11,666 bases of DNA from Nitriliruptorales bacterium (GCA_007133145.1 SLNF01000297.1:1-11666), one strand, 5' to 3'. Positions 1 through 6,662 are shown, counted from the stretch's first letter. The notes: generated by a model from the sequence alone, not told the origin. Program-made: numbers and translations.

Positions 1-221
1 GCCTCGCCGGGCTCGGGCGTCGGTGCAGGAGCGGGTGTGGGGTCGCCGTCGGGCTCGACGACGAGCCCCGGCGGCGGGTCGGGCGGGCCGTCGGCCTCGC
101 CGCCGTCGGTCGTGAGCAGCAGCCCCGCGAGCCCGACCATGCCGACGGCGAGCACGGCGCCGACGAGACCGCGGGCACCCCACGGTGCCGCGGTGCGCGC
201 CGACTCCCAGTCCCCGCTCAC
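1..221 (-). CDS. N-terminus of a membrane-anchored or secreted protein of unknown function (partial)
   Basis: This is an open leftward reading frame starting at GTG 221-219 and running off the left edge after 73 codons. The predicted protein has a short polar N-terminus (MSGDWESARTAAPWGARG), a hydrophobic helix at about residues 17-37 rich in Gly, Ala, Val and Leu, and then an acidic, proline-rich stretch that looks like an extracytoplasmic linker. It is probably a single-pass membrane protein or carries an uncleaved signal sequence, with its functional domain outside the window. No Shine-Dalgarno sequence precedes the GTG. A weak -10-like CAGACT lies 7 nt upstream on the minus strand, so a leaderless message is possible. 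The gene is divergent from pafA. The proteasome genes (prcB, prcA) often found beside pafA are not what is seen here. Its function cannot be assigned from this fragment, and the start codon is the most plausible one rather than a proven one. Confidence 0.6.
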   Translation of the reverse strand, partial: MSGDWESARTAAPWGARGLVGAVLAVGMVGLAGLLLTTDGGEADGPPDPPPGLVVEPDGDPTPAPAPTPEPGE

Positions 222-245
222 CCGGGCGAGTCTGCCCCGTGGTCC

Positions 246-262
246 GCCGCGTCGAACGCGGC
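246..262. repeat. Inverted repeat in the divergent spacer before pafA
   Basis: GCCGCGTCGAACGCGGC has perfect 7-bp arms around a 3-bp centre. It lies 25 bp upstream of the leftward gene's start and about 41 bp upstream of the pafA -10 element. This is a suitable place for a regulator binding site acting on either gene. High GC raises the chance of fortuitous palindromes, so a role as operator is only a suggestion. Confidence 0.4.
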
Positions 263-302
263 CGCACCGTGCGTCCGCCGACTCGCCAACGGAGGCAGGC
301 CG

Positions 303-308
303 TACACT
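303..308 (+). promoter_or_regulatory. Putative -10 element of pafA
   Basis: TACACT matches the actinobacterial TANNNT -10 pattern. Transcription starting about 7 nt downstream would give a leader of roughly 23 nt that contains the pafA ribosome binding site. No good -35 hexamer is visible at 16-19 bp spacing. The block TACACTGGGGGACCGCC resembles TACACTGGTGGAACGCT before tatA. Confidence 0.45.
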
Positions 309-337
309 GGGGGACCGCCGAGCGGAGGACGCCACGC

Positions 338-1693
338 ATGCACCGCCGCATCTTCGGCCTCGAGGTCGAGTACGGGGTGACCTGCACGTTCCGGGGCCAG
401 CGCAGGCTCTCGCCCGACGAGGTCGCGCGCTACCTCTTCCGTCGCGTCGTGTCGTGGGGCCGCTCCTCGAACGTCTTCCTCGAGAACGGGGCGCGCCTGT
501 ACCTCGACGTCGGCAGCCACCCGGAGTACGCCACGCCCGAGTGCGACGACGTGCGCTCGGTCGTCGCCCACGACAAGGCGGGGGAGCGCATCCTCGAGTC
601 GCTCACCGAGCAGGCCGAGCAACGCCTCCACGAAGAGGGCATCGCCGGCGACATCCACCTCTTCAAGAACAACACCGACTCGGCCGGCAACTCCTACGGC
701 AGCCACGAGAACTACCTCGTCGCGCGGTTCGGGGAGTTCGGCAAGCTCGCCGAGACGCTCATCCCCTTCCTCGTGACGCGGCAGGTCTTCTCGGGTGCCG
801 GCAAGGTCCTCCACACCCCGCGCGGTCCGATCTACGCGCTGTCGCAGCGCGCCGAGCACATCTGGGAGGGGCTGTCGTCGGCGACGACGCGGAGCCGACC
901 GATCATCAACAGTCGCGACGAGCCGCACGCCGACGCTGAGCGCTACCGGCGGCTCCACGTCATCGTCGGCGACTCGAACATGAGCGAGTACGCGACGTGG
1001 CTGAAGATGGCCACCGCCGACCTCGTGCTGCGGATGGTCGAGTCGGGCACGGTCATGCGGGACTTCACCCTCGACAACCCCATCCGCGCGATCCGCGAGA
1101 TCAGCCATGACATGTCCTGCCGGCGCCGGGTGCGGCTCGCCGGCGGCCGGGAGATGAGCGCGCTCGAGATCCAGCGCGCCTACTTCGAGCGCGTCGCCGG
1201 CTTCGTCGAGCACGGTGAGCACGACGAGGAGACCGACCTCGTGCTCTCGGAATGGGGGCGGGTGCTCGACACCCTCGAGGACGACCCGTTGAAGCTCTCC
1301 CGCGAGTGCGACTGGGTGGCGAAGTACCACCTCGTCGAGGACTTCCGGCGCCGGCACGACCTGCCGCTGTCGAGCCCACGCGTGAGCATGGTCGACCTGC
1401 AGTACCACGACGTCAACCGCGCCCGGGGCCTGCAGCACCTCCTCGAGCGGCGCGGGAAGATGGACCGCGTCGTCGACGACCACAGCATCGACGTCGCGCA
1501 GTCGACCCCGCCCCAGACCACGCGCGCGAGGCTCAGGGGGGAGTTCATCCGCGAGGCCAAGCGCCGTCGGCGCGACTTCACCGTCGACTGGGTCCATCTC
1601 AAGCTCAACGACCAGGCCCAGCGCACCGTCCTGTGCAAGGACCCGTTCCGCTCGAGCGACGAGCGCGTCGACAAGCTCATCGCGACGATGTAG
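338..1693 (+). CDS. pafA: Pup-protein ligase PafA
   Basis: PafA is the ATP-dependent ligase that joins the C-terminal glutamate of the small modifier Pup to lysine side chains of cytoplasmic proteins, marking them for the mycobacterial-type proteasome. The 451-residue product is essentially the family's usual length and is related to the glutamine synthetase fold. The N-terminus MHRRIFGLEVEYGVTCTF is typical of PafA rather than its relative Dop. E9 fits the metal-binding glutamate, and D57 in LYLDVGSHPEYATPEC is at the position of the catalytic aspartate in the M. tuberculosis enzyme. Further family blocks are the FKNNTDSAGNSYGSHENY loop (109-126), the INSRDEPHADAERYRR region (190-205) and a C-terminus beginning DWVHLKLNDQAQRTVLCKDP. 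Start ATG 338 is chosen because GGAGG at 324-328 lies 9 nt upstream and the family's N-terminus begins there; the frame is open further upstream but without family similarity. Pup and proteasome genes must lie elsewhere if the pathway is complete. Confidence 0.97.
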   Translation: MHRRIFGLEVEYGVTCTFRGQRRLSPDEVARYLFRRVVSWGRSSNVFLENGARLYLDVGSHPEYATPECDDVRSVVAHDKAGERILESLTEQAEQRLHEEGIAGDIHLFKNNTDSAGNSYGSHENYLVARFGEFGKLAETLIPFLVTRQVFSGAGKVLHTPRGPIYALSQRAEHIWEGLSSATTRSRPIINSRDEPHADAERYRRLHVIVGDSNMSEYATWLKMATADLVLRMVESGTVMRDFTLDNPIRAIREISHDMSCRRRVRLAGGREMSALEIQRAYFERVAGFVEHGEHDEETDLVLSEWGRVLDTLEDDPLKLSRECDWVAKYHLVEDFRRRHDLPLSSPRVSMVDLQYHDVNRARGLQHLLERRGKMDRVVDDHSIDVAQSTPPQTTRARLRGEFIREAKRRRRDFTVDWVHLKLNDQAQRTVLCKDPFRSSDERVDKLIATM

Positions 1694-1701
1694 TCGCCGC
1701 C

Positions 1702-1725
1702 CGCGGGGGCCCTCAGAGGCCCGCG
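1702..1725. terminator. Possible bidirectional hairpin between convergent genes
   Basis: The 48-bp gap between the stop codons of pafA and the leftward penicillin-binding protein gene holds a GC hairpin. Six base pairs (1702-1707 with 1720-1725) are followed by a GG bulge and two more pairs, closing a CTCAGA loop. There is no T-tract on either side, so it is not a classical intrinsic terminator. Such T-less hairpins are common candidates in GC-rich actinobacteria, and the convergent position fits a shared terminator. Confidence 0.4.
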
Positions 1726-1741
1726 ACGGCCCCGCCCCGGC

Positions 1742-4132
1742 TCAGCCGCCGGCGTCCCCGGCTTCGGCGCCCTCCGCCGGGGCGCCCTCGCCGCCACCGT
1801 TGCCACCAGCGCCACCGCCGCCGTTGCCGCCCTCGCCGTTGCCAGGGCTCGGCTCGGGCTCGGGTTCGGGCTCGGGCTCGGGTTCGGGCTCGGGCTCGGG
1901 TTCGGGCTCCGGCTCAGGCTCGGGCTCCGGCGGCTGCCCGGTCGAGACGCCGAGGCGCACCGGGGTGCCGAGCGGGTGCTGAGCCCCCCCGCCGGGCTGT
2001 TGCCAGGCCACGACCCCGGCGGGGGCGAAGGAGGCGACGTTGACGACCTGCACGCCGAGGCGGGCCTCGGCGAGGAGGAGGGTGGCCTCGGCCTCGCCGA
2101 GCCCGACGACGTCGGGGACCTCGACCTCCTCGCCGGCGTAGAGGCTCTCGAGGTCGGCGTCGTCGGCCTCGGGGAAGTCGCGGTGGTCGTACTCGGCGAG
2201 GGCCTGGCGCATGAACGCCGACCACACCGGTGCGGCGGTCCCGCCGCCGGTCGCGCCGGGCATGCTCACCTGCCGCTCGGGATGGCCGACCCAGACCGCC
2301 GTCGACAGCGCCGGGGTCACGCCCACGAACCAGGCGTCGGTGTTGTCGTTCGTCGTGCCGGTCTTGCCGGCGACGTGCCAGCCGTCGACGCGTGCCGCGG
2401 TACCGGTACCGCCGGTCACGACGTCGGTGAGCAGGTCGATCGAGGCGGTGGCCACCGCCGGGGACATCGCCTCGCGCTCCTCGGGCTCGGCCTCGTAGAT
2501 GACCTCGCCGTCCTCGACGACGCGGTCGATGAAGTGCGCGTCGACGTGGCTGCCGAGGTTGGCGATCGCCCCGTAGGCGCTCGCCATCTCGAGTGGCGAG
2601 ACCCCGCCCTCGAGGCCGCCGAGGACGAGCGAGGGGAACTCCTGGCCACGGTAGGCCGCCTGCCGGTCGATGCCGAGCAACTCGGTGCGCTCGACGACCT
2701 CCTCGACACCGACGAGGGTCATGAGCTGGGCGTAGTAGGTGTTGACGCTGCGGGAGGTCGCCTCGCCGAGGTCGATCGTGCCGTACGACGCGCCCCCGTA
2801 GTTCGTCGGCTCCCAGGTCTGCGCACCGCCCTCGTAGACGATCTCGACGGGGCTCGCGCCCGACAGCGAGAGACTCGGCGGGTAGCCCTGCTCGAGCGCC
2901 TCGATCATCGCGAAGGTCTTGAAGGCGCTGCCGGGGGAGCGTCGGCCCTGGCGGGCGAGGTCGAACTGCTCGGTCTCGAAGTCGGCACCGGAGTAGATCG
3001 CCCGCACCGCGCCGGTGGTGTGGTCGACCGAGGCGATGCCCGCGGTGGGGCCGTCGCCGCCGAAGCGCTCGGCGACGACCTCGCGGGCCATCTCCTGCAA
3101 CGCCGGGTCGATCGTCGTGTGGATCTCGAGCCCGCCACCGAAGAGCCGGTCCCGGCGCTCCTCGAACGTCGCGCCGAAGGTCGGGTCGGCGAGGAACTGC
3201 TGCTTGGCGGCCTCGACGACGTAGGGCTCCTTGACCTCCTGGTCGCTGTCCTCCTCGCTGATGATCGCCACCTCGGTCGCCTGGAGGTCGCTGGCCTCAC
3301 GGGTCGTGAGGTAGCCCTCCTCGGCCATGCCGGCGAGCACCTGATTGCGGCGTCGCTCGGCGACCTCCGGGTCGCGGCGGGGATTCGTCGCGGATGGCGC
3401 ACGGATCGTGCCGGCGAGCAGCGCGGACTCCTCCGGGCTGAGCTCGGCGGCGCCGACGCCGAAGTACTCCTCGGCCGCGGCCTGGACCCCGTAGGCGCCG
3501 GAGCCGAAGTAGACCTGGTTGAGGTAGCGCTCGAGGAGCTCCTCCTTGTCGTGCTCCTTCTCGAGCGCCATCGCGTAGAGCAGCTCGGTGAACTTGCGGT
3601 CGAGCGTCTGCGCGGCGTCGAGGAAGTTCATCTTCGCGAGCTGCTGGGTCAGCGTCGACCCGCCCTGGGCGATGCCGCGGGCGCGGACGTTCGCGAGCGC
3701 GGCGCGCCCGAGCCCCTCGACGTCGTAGCCCTCGTGCTCGAAGAAGCGCCGGTCCTCGGCGGTGAGCACCGCCTGCCAGACGTGGTCGGGCAGGGCGTCG
3801 AGCGGCACGACGCGGCGGTCCTCCTCGTCGTGGAGGATCGACAGGAGCGTGCCGTCGGCGGCGTAGACGAAGGAGCGCTCGCGCAGGTCGGGCATCTCGG
3901 TGTCCTCGGGCAGGACGACCGAGGCCTCCACGGAGTCGCCGACCTCGGCGGCGACCCGTGGCAGGACCGCCCCGACGGCGAGCAGCGCGGCGAAGCTGCC
4001 GGCCACGGCGACGACGAGGAGGGTCACCGCGCGCACGACCCAGGGGCCCTCACGGGGCTCCCGTGGAGGGGCCGGACCGCCGACGGGCTCACCCGCGTCC
4101 CCCCGCCGCGCCTCCTCGCGCTCCTCGCGCAT
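1742..4132 (-). CDS. Class A penicillin-binding protein (GT51 glycosyltransferase and transpeptidase) with PASTA domain
   Basis: This 796-residue enzyme polymerises lipid II and cross-links peptidoglycan outside the membrane. In order: a charged cytoplasmic N-terminus (1-30), one membrane helix (about 31-57), and a GT51 domain with catalytic E126 in TAEDRRFFEHEG and the GGSTLTQQLAK block (157-167). The transpeptidase domain has SAFK with active serine S402, SVN (462-464) and KTG (590-592). A single PASTA domain (about 669-731) begins EVEVPDVVGL. The C-terminus is a run of 13 Glu-Pro pairs and then a Gly/Asn/Glu/Ala-rich tail. All catalytic motifs are intact. The domain order with PASTA resembles the PonA2-type actinobacterial enzymes, but I cannot decide the orthologue. 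ATG 4132 is preceded by AGAGGTG eight nt upstream. The gene is convergent with pafA and divergent from pafB, which is unusual because these two are normally near neighbours on one strand. Long open frames on the opposite strand are GC artefacts. Confidence 0.95.
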   Translation of the reverse strand: MREEREEARRGDAGEPVGGPAPPREPREGPWVVRAVTLLVVAVAGSFAALLAVGAVLPRVAAEVGDSVEASVVLPEDTEMPDLRERSFVYAADGTLLSILHDEEDRRVVPLDALPDHVWQAVLTAEDRRFFEHEGYDVEGLGRAALANVRARGIAQGGSTLTQQLAKMNFLDAAQTLDRKFTELLYAMALEKEHDKEELLERYLNQVYFGSGAYGVQAAAEEYFGVGAAELSPEESALLAGTIRAPSATNPRRDPEVAERRRNQVLAGMAEEGYLTTREASDLQATEVAIISEEDSDQEVKEPYVVEAAKQQFLADPTFGATFEERRDRLFGGGLEIHTTIDPALQEMAREVVAERFGGDGPTAGIASVDHTTGAVRAIYSGADFETEQFDLARQGRRSPGSAFKTFAMIEALEQGYPPSLSLSGASPVEIVYEGGAQTWEPTNYGGASYGTIDLGEATSRSVNTYYAQLMTLVGVEEVVERTELLGIDRQAAYRGQEFPSLVLGGLEGGVSPLEMASAYGAIANLGSHVDAHFIDRVVEDGEVIYEAEPEEREAMSPAVATASIDLLTDVVTGGTGTAARVDGWHVAGKTGTTNDNTDAWFVGVTPALSTAVWVGHPERQVSMPGATGGGTAAPVWSAFMRQALAEYDHRDFPEADDADLESLYAGEEVEVPDVVGLGEAEATLLLAEARLGVQVVNVASFAPAGVVAWQQPGGGAQHPLGTPVRLGVSTGQPPEPEPEPEPEPEPEPEPEPEPEPEPEPSPGNGEGGNGGGGAGGNGGGEGAPAEGAEAGDAGG
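1853..1930 (-). repeat. Tandem hexamer/18-bp repeat coding (Glu-Pro)13
   Basis: Thirteen in-frame hexamers encode Glu-Pro pairs in the tail of the penicillin-binding protein. Read on the plus strand, an 18-bp unit (CTCGGGCTCGGGTTCGGG) occurs three times without a mismatch at 1853-1906. Four diverged hexamers follow (CTCCGG, CTCAGG, CTCGGG, CTCCGG). The exact triplication of a unit with a TTC variant at the same place points to recent duplication, by slippage or unequal recombination. Changes in copy number would keep the frame and only alter tail length. The product is probably an extended, stiff, acidic spacer in the cell wall. Confidence 0.9.
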
Positions 4133-4190
4133 CCTCGCAGCACCTCTCGGCTCGGTGGATCGCGCGCGGTCACACCCCCGCGCGTCTCCC

Positions 4191-4197
4191 TACAGTA
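4191..4197. promoter_or_regulatory. Overlapping divergent -10 candidates in the 205-bp spacer
   Basis: TACAGTA is a near-perfect palindrome that reads as TACAGT on the plus strand and TACTGT on the minus strand; both match TANNNT. The leftward element would give the penicillin-binding protein gene a leader of about 53 nt, and the rightward one would give pafB a leader of about 135 nt. Neither has a recognisable -35 hexamer at the proper distance. The spacer 4133-4337 otherwise holds no convincing gene. Confidence 0.35.
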
Positions 4198-4236
4198 TGC
4201 GCGTTGTTCCTGCGCGGGATGCGCCCACTTGGCCGA

Positions 4237-4242
4237 TAGCCT
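4237..4242 (+). promoter_or_regulatory. Alternative -10 candidate for pafB
   Basis: TAGCCT fits TANNNT and lies 95 bp before the pafB start, giving a leader of about 90 nt. I looked for the mycobacterial PafBC-dependent damage-promoter pattern (a TTGTCRGTG-like block a short distance before the -10) and did not see it here. The call rests on the hexamer alone. Confidence 0.3.
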
Positions 4243-4337
4243 GCGGGTCGTCGAGGAGTCGGCTGCGGTGGTGGCCCCGGGCCGACCGCCCTCGTGCGGG
4301 GACGAGGTCGCGGAGCCGAGCCGAGGCGGAGGTGCTG

Positions 4338-5276
4338 ATGGTCGAGCGGCTCGAGCGGTTGCTCAACCTCATCATCGCGCTGCGCGCGAGCCCCCAGCCG
4401 ATGAGCGCGGAGGCCATCCGCGCGCGCGTCGCGGGCTACGGCGAGCGGCCCGAGGAGGCGTTCCGGCGCATGCTCGAGCGCGACAAGGCCGACCTGCGCG
4501 CGCTCGGCGTTCCCATCGAAACCGTGCCCGTCGACCGTTGGCGCGACCGCCACGGCTACCGGATCGATCCGGCGCGCTACGACCTTCCCGCCCTCGACCT
4601 CGACGCCGAGGAGGTCGCCGCCCTCGCCCTCGCGGCGCGGGCCGCCGGCCTCGGCGAGCACGCCCGGCGCGGGCTCCGCAAGCTCACCGTCGACGCAGGG
4701 CCGAGCGTCGCGACCGACGCCGAGGACCCACCGGTGCGGGTGCCGCTGTCCGAGCCGCGGCTGCTCGCCCTCGAGGCCGCCCGCGCCCGGCGTGAGCCCG
4801 TCGCCTTCGCCTACCGTCCTGCCGGTCGGGAAGTGGGCAGGCGGACCGTCGACCCGTGGGGACTCGTGTACCGCGCCGGGCGCTGGTACCTCGTCGGCCG
4901 CGACCATGACCGGGCCGAGCGCCGCACCTTCCGCCTCGACCGCGTCGAGGGGCAGGTCGACGTCGTGGGGCCGCCCGGCTCCTTCACGCCAGCCGAGGTC
5001 GCCATCGACGACGTCGTGCCCGACGGCGGCGGCGTCAGCGCTGAGGTTGCCGCCTCGGCCGGCGCCGCCTGGCGGGTCGCCCGTCTCGCCGAGGGCCCGC
5101 CCGTGCCGGGTCACGGTGGGCGCACGCTCTTCCGGGTGCGCGCACGCTCGCCCGAGGAGTTCGTCGGCTGGGTCGTCGGCCTCGGCCCCGGTGTCGAGGT
5201 CCTGGGGCCGCCTGCGCTGCGCGCCGCGGTCGTCGCCGCGCTCGAGCGCCTCGCGCGGCAGGGGAGGGCCCGGTGA
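4338..5276 (+). CDS. pafB: PafB, WYL-domain transcriptional regulator
   Basis: PafB is one half of the PafB-PafC regulator. In mycobacteria the pair activates the LexA-independent DNA-damage response; the name 'proteasome accessory factor' comes from its position beside pafA and not from a role in pupylation. The 312-residue protein has an N-terminal winged-helix DNA-binding region (about 1-60, beginning MVERLERLLNLIIALRASPQ, with FRRMLERDKADLRALGVPI). A WYL domain follows (about 140-210) with the signature GRWYLVGRDHDRAERRTFRL, WYL itself at 183-185. The C-terminal part (about 240-312) is of the type called WCX. ATG 4338 is preceded by GGAGG at 4328-4332 with a 5-nt spacer; an in-frame GTG at 4332 overlaps that site and is less likely. 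The stop overlaps the pafC start (GTGA), so the two subunits are probably translated together in equal amounts. Confidence 0.93.
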   Translation: MVERLERLLNLIIALRASPQPMSAEAIRARVAGYGERPEEAFRRMLERDKADLRALGVPIETVPVDRWRDRHGYRIDPARYDLPALDLDAEEVAALALAARAAGLGEHARRGLRKLTVDAGPSVATDAEDPPVRVPLSEPRLLALEAARARREPVAFAYRPAGREVGRRTVDPWGLVYRAGRWYLVGRDHDRAERRTFRLDRVEGQVDVVGPPGSFTPAEVAIDDVVPDGGGVSAEVAASAGAAWRVARLAEGPPVPGHGGRTLFRVRARSPEEFVGWVVGLGPGVEVLGPPALRAAVVAALERLARQGRAR

Positions 5277-6244
5277 GCGCGACGACGCTCGAGCGGCTCG
5301 AGCGCCTCCTCGCGTTGGTGCCTTGGCTGCTCGCCAACCCCGGGGCGAGGCTGGCCGACCTCGCCGAGCGCTTCGACGCCGGGGTCGACGAGATCGCCGC
5401 CGACCTCGACACCCTCGGTTTCTGCGGCGTTCCGGGCTATGGGGGCGGGGACCTCATCGAGGTCGCGCTCTCGGGCGGACGCGTCACCGTGCGCATGGCC
5501 GAGTACTTCCGCCGTCCGCTGCGGCTGTCGCGGGAGGAGGTGCTGCCGCTGCTCGTGGCCGCTCGTGCGCTCGCCGACGTCGTCGACCCGTCGCAGGCAC
5601 GGGCGCTGCGCTCGGCCTGCGCGACCCTCGCCTCGGCGCTGGGGCTCACCGACGAGGGTCTCACCGTCGATCTCGACGCTCCCGGTCAGGCCTGGCTGGG
5701 CACCCTCGCCGAGGCGGTGTCGGCCCGCCGGGTCCTCACCCTGCGCTACCGCGCGGCCGACGCCGCAGAGGAGCGGGAGCGCGACGTCGAGCCCTGGGCG
5801 CTCCTGGCCGCCGAGGGCCACTGGTACCTGCGCGCGCACTGCCGGCTCGCCGGGGACCGTCGAGACTTCCGCGTCGACCGCATCCGTGAGGCCACCCTCA
5901 CCGACGTGCCCGTCGCTGCCCCGCCCCCCGGCGCCGACGCCGAGCCGGTGCGCTACACCCCGAGCGCCGCCGATCCCCGCATCACGCTCGACCTCGACCC
6001 CCGGGCGTGGTGGCTGCTCGACGCCGTGCCCGTCGACGAGGTGGCCCCGGTCGCCGACGGCCGGCAGCGGCGGGTCACGCTGCCCGCACGCTCGGAGGCG
6101 TGGGCGGCAGAGCTCGTTGCGAGCCTCGCCGGGGCGGCCACCGTCGTCGCGCCGGCCTCCCTCGCCCGGCGCGTGGCCACCCTCGCCGAGGAGGCCCTCT
6201 CGCCGTACCGCCCCGCCTCCCCACCGGGGCCGGATCGGGTCTAA
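5273..6244 (+). CDS. pafC: PafC, WYL-domain transcriptional regulator
   Basis: This is the partner of PafB, also a winged-helix plus WYL protein, 323 residues long. The N-terminus MSATTLERLERLLALVPWLL parallels that of PafB (VERLERLLNLIIAL), consistent with the known origin of the pair by duplication. The HTH spans about 1-50, and the WYL block is EGHWYLRAHCRLAGDRRDFR with WYL at 184-186. A WCX-type C-terminal region (about 240-315) follows. In the mycobacterial pair the WYL domain has been proposed to sense a damage-linked ligand, possibly single-stranded DNA. GTG 5273 overlaps the pafB stop by 4 bp and is preceded by GGGGAGGG about 5 nt upstream, which fixes the start. There is a 70-bp gap to the zinc-ribbon gene, so that gene may be cotranscribed. 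Confidence 0.92.
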   Translation: MSATTLERLERLLALVPWLLANPGARLADLAERFDAGVDEIAADLDTLGFCGVPGYGGGDLIEVALSGGRVTVRMAEYFRRPLRLSREEVLPLLVAARALADVVDPSQARALRSACATLASALGLTDEGLTVDLDAPGQAWLGTLAEAVSARRVLTLRYRAADAAEERERDVEPWALLAAEGHWYLRAHCRLAGDRRDFRVDRIREATLTDVPVAAPPPGADAEPVRYTPSAADPRITLDLDPRAWWLLDAVPVDEVAPVADGRQRRVTLPARSEAWAAELVASLAGAATVVAPASLARRVATLAEEALSPYRPASPPGPDRV

Positions 6245-6265
6245 AGATGGCCGCTGAGACGTCGA

Positions 6266-6276
6266 TGCATCATGCA
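6266..6276. repeat. Short inverted repeat between pafC and the zinc-ribbon gene
   Basis: TGCATCATGCA is a perfect 5-1-5 inverted repeat in the 70-bp gap. The overlapping GATGCATC (6264-6271) is itself palindromic. Its AT content stands out against the surrounding DNA. It could be a binding site for a regulator of the downstream gene, but I recognise no specific factor. Confidence 0.3.
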
Positions 6277-6314
6277 GTGAGACGAGCGCGGAGTGCAGCG
6301 CACGGAGGCCCGAC

Positions 6315-6647
6315 ATGACGACGATCAAGGCGACCTGCCCCCGCTGCGGGGAGATCACCCTGACCCCGCCTGACATCGACCTCCGCGTGGACGGGGACGG
6401 CGCGCAGGGCTCGTCCTACGCCTTCGCCTGCCCCTCCTGCAACGGCTACGTGCGAAAGCCCGCCGACGAGCGCATCGTGCGGCTGCTCATCTCCGGTGGC
6501 GTCGAGGTGCTCGAGCCCGAGCGCGACCTGCACGTCCGCGCCGAGGGTCCCGCGCTGACCTACGACGATCTGCTCGACTTCCACACCCTCCTCGCCGGCG
6601 ACGACTGGTTCGACGCCCTCCTCGCCGAGAGTCGCGACTCCCGGTAG
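6315..6647 (+). CDS. Small zinc-ribbon protein of unknown function
   Basis: This is a 110-residue acidic protein. The N-terminal part carries two CxxC knuckles, CPRC (8-11) and CPSC (39-42), 27 residues apart, the arrangement of a zinc ribbon; the strand-rich sequence between them (ITLTPPDIDLRV) fits a beta hairpin. The C-terminal half has a leucine-rich, acidic helical stretch (about 82-105, TYDDLLDFHTLLAGDDWFDALL) that could bind a partner. No enzyme motif, signal peptide or membrane helix is seen, so it is probably cytoplasmic. ATG 6315 follows GGAGG (6304-6308) by 6 nt. It lies 70 bp after pafC and before a separate-looking nfeD unit. An RNA-polymerase- or DNA-associated role is thinkable from the ribbon, but I do not recognise the family and assign no function. 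Confidence 0.85.
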   Translation: MTTIKATCPRCGEITLTPPDIDLRVDGDGAQGSSYAFACPSCNGYVRKPADERIVRLLISGGVEVLEPERDLHVRAEGPALTYDDLLDFHTLLAGDDWFDALLAESRDSR

Positions 6648-6648
6648 C

Positions 6649-6662
6649 GCCACGGCGGTGGC
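6649..6662. terminator. Small stem-loop directly after the zinc-ribbon stop codon
   Basis: GCCAC-GGCG-GTGGC forms a perfect 5-bp stem with a 4-nt loop two bases after the stop. No T-run follows. It may weaken read-through into nfeD. It also occupies the alternative GTG at 6658, which favours the later ATG as the nfeD start. Confidence 0.3.

Noticed and set aside
218..1597. A 459-codon leftward frame opposite pafA
   Set aside because: It mirrors the codons of pafA, shows no motif, and PafA itself is unmistakable.
1853..1930. Regular repeats resembling a CRISPR array or replication iterons
   Set aside because: The units are contiguous hexamers without spacers and lie in frame within a gene, coding a protein repeat.
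1800..1982. A 60-codon rightward frame with a long Gly-Ser repeat
   Set aside because: This is the other-strand reading of the Glu-Pro repeat in the penicillin-binding protein gene, without its own ribosome binding site.
4133..4337. SOS box (LexA) or PafBC-type damage promoter before pafB
   Set aside because: I saw no GAAC-N4-GTTC palindrome and no TTGTCRGTG-like block at the right distance from a -10; only isolated hexamers are present.
1976..4795. A 939-codon open rightward frame opposite the penicillin-binding protein gene and into pafB
   Set aside because: It is antisense to a gene with intact catalytic motifs, is low-complexity (Gly, Val, Leu, Glu, Arg, Asp) and has no recognisable domain. 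Long antisense frames are expected at this GC content.
5111..6376. A 421-codon leftward frame opposite pafB/pafC
   Set aside because: Gly/Arg-rich shadow of two clear WYL regulator genes, with no domain.
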